Assembly: GCA_017431365.1 (NCBI GenBank)
Contig: JAFRLF010000003.1
Coordinates: 1 to 32,503 of the forward strand
Source: Clostridia bacterium
GTDB taxonomy: Bacteria > Bacillota > Clostridia > Christensenellales > Aristaeellaceae
Direction: 5' to 3'
DNA length: 32,503 nucleotides
In this document: positions 32,461 through 32,503 of the stretch, piece after piece
Layout of the letters: every line of letters starts with the position of its first letter
Numbering within the stretch: the stretch's first letter is position 1
Program-made: the position numbers and the translations under genes
The notes under the pieces: generated by a model
What the model saw: the letters and a program-made list of their open reading frames with translations, nothing else
Told to the model about the DNA's origin: nothing
Databases searched by the model: none

Positions 32461-32503
32461 AAGATCGAAGAGTGAAATTTGACGGGGCTGGGCTCCCCAC
32501 CAC

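Overview
The window looks like a high-GC member of the Bacillota, class Clostridia. The evidence is the conserved plsX-acpP and rnc-smc-ftsY blocks, an asp23-like/fakA pair, strong GGAGG ribosome sites, sigma-A type promoters, GTG and TTG starts, and a clostridial-type Pta. A host-associated lineage such as Christensenellales is plausible but is inference only.

Layout. (1) 1-356: what appears to be the end of an insertion sequence, with short degenerate tandem repeats and an outward-reading gene start at the very edge. It abuts the first 44 codons of a broken DNA methyltransferase gene. (2) 470-1811, minus: a nitroreductase and an HSL-type alpha/beta hydrolase in one operon. (3) 2034-4128, plus: an Asp23-family protein and FakA (fatty acid kinase catalytic subunit), closed by a terminator. 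(4) 4216-10610, minus: a MATE exporter behind a promoter-hairpin-T-run leader, a secreted propeller-like protein, a lipoprotein with nine peptidoglycan-binding domains, and a MarR regulator with a palindrome over its own promoter. (5) 10861-17757, minus: plsX-acpP and rnc-smc-ftsY, the phospholipid, chromosome and secretion core. (6) 17957-19777, plus: a lysophospholipase-like hydrolase, then a Bcp/PrxQ peroxiredoxin and a YciI-like protein. (7) 19837-21258, minus: a second MATE exporter. (8) 21405-28251, minus: a complete type IC-like restriction-modification operon, hsdM-hsdS-orf-hsdR. It has an unidentified 266-residue gene between hsdS and hsdR and a gene remnant plus palindrome between hsdM and hsdS. 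(9) 28394-31221, minus: a U32-like cysteine-cluster protein and two secreted proteins of unknown role. (10) 31468-32460, plus: pta.

How the genes work together. FakA makes acyl-phosphate from free fatty acids, and PlsX makes the same intermediate from acyl-ACP, so two sources of acyl-phosphate for phospholipid synthesis lie in one window. RNase III, SMC and FtsY follow in the usual Bacillota order, without fabD and fabG between plsX and acpP and without ylxM-ffh after ftsY. The restriction locus is the main accessory region. Its specificity gene carries three tandem TAEL-type repeats, is visibly more AT-rich than hsdM, and has matching direct repeats on both sides of its second target-recognition domain. 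These are features of a specificity gene that can change its target.

The best candidates for something undescribed are the unidentified gene inside the restriction operon, the MATE leader, and the remnant between hsdM and hsdS. No RNA genes and no CRISPR array were seen.
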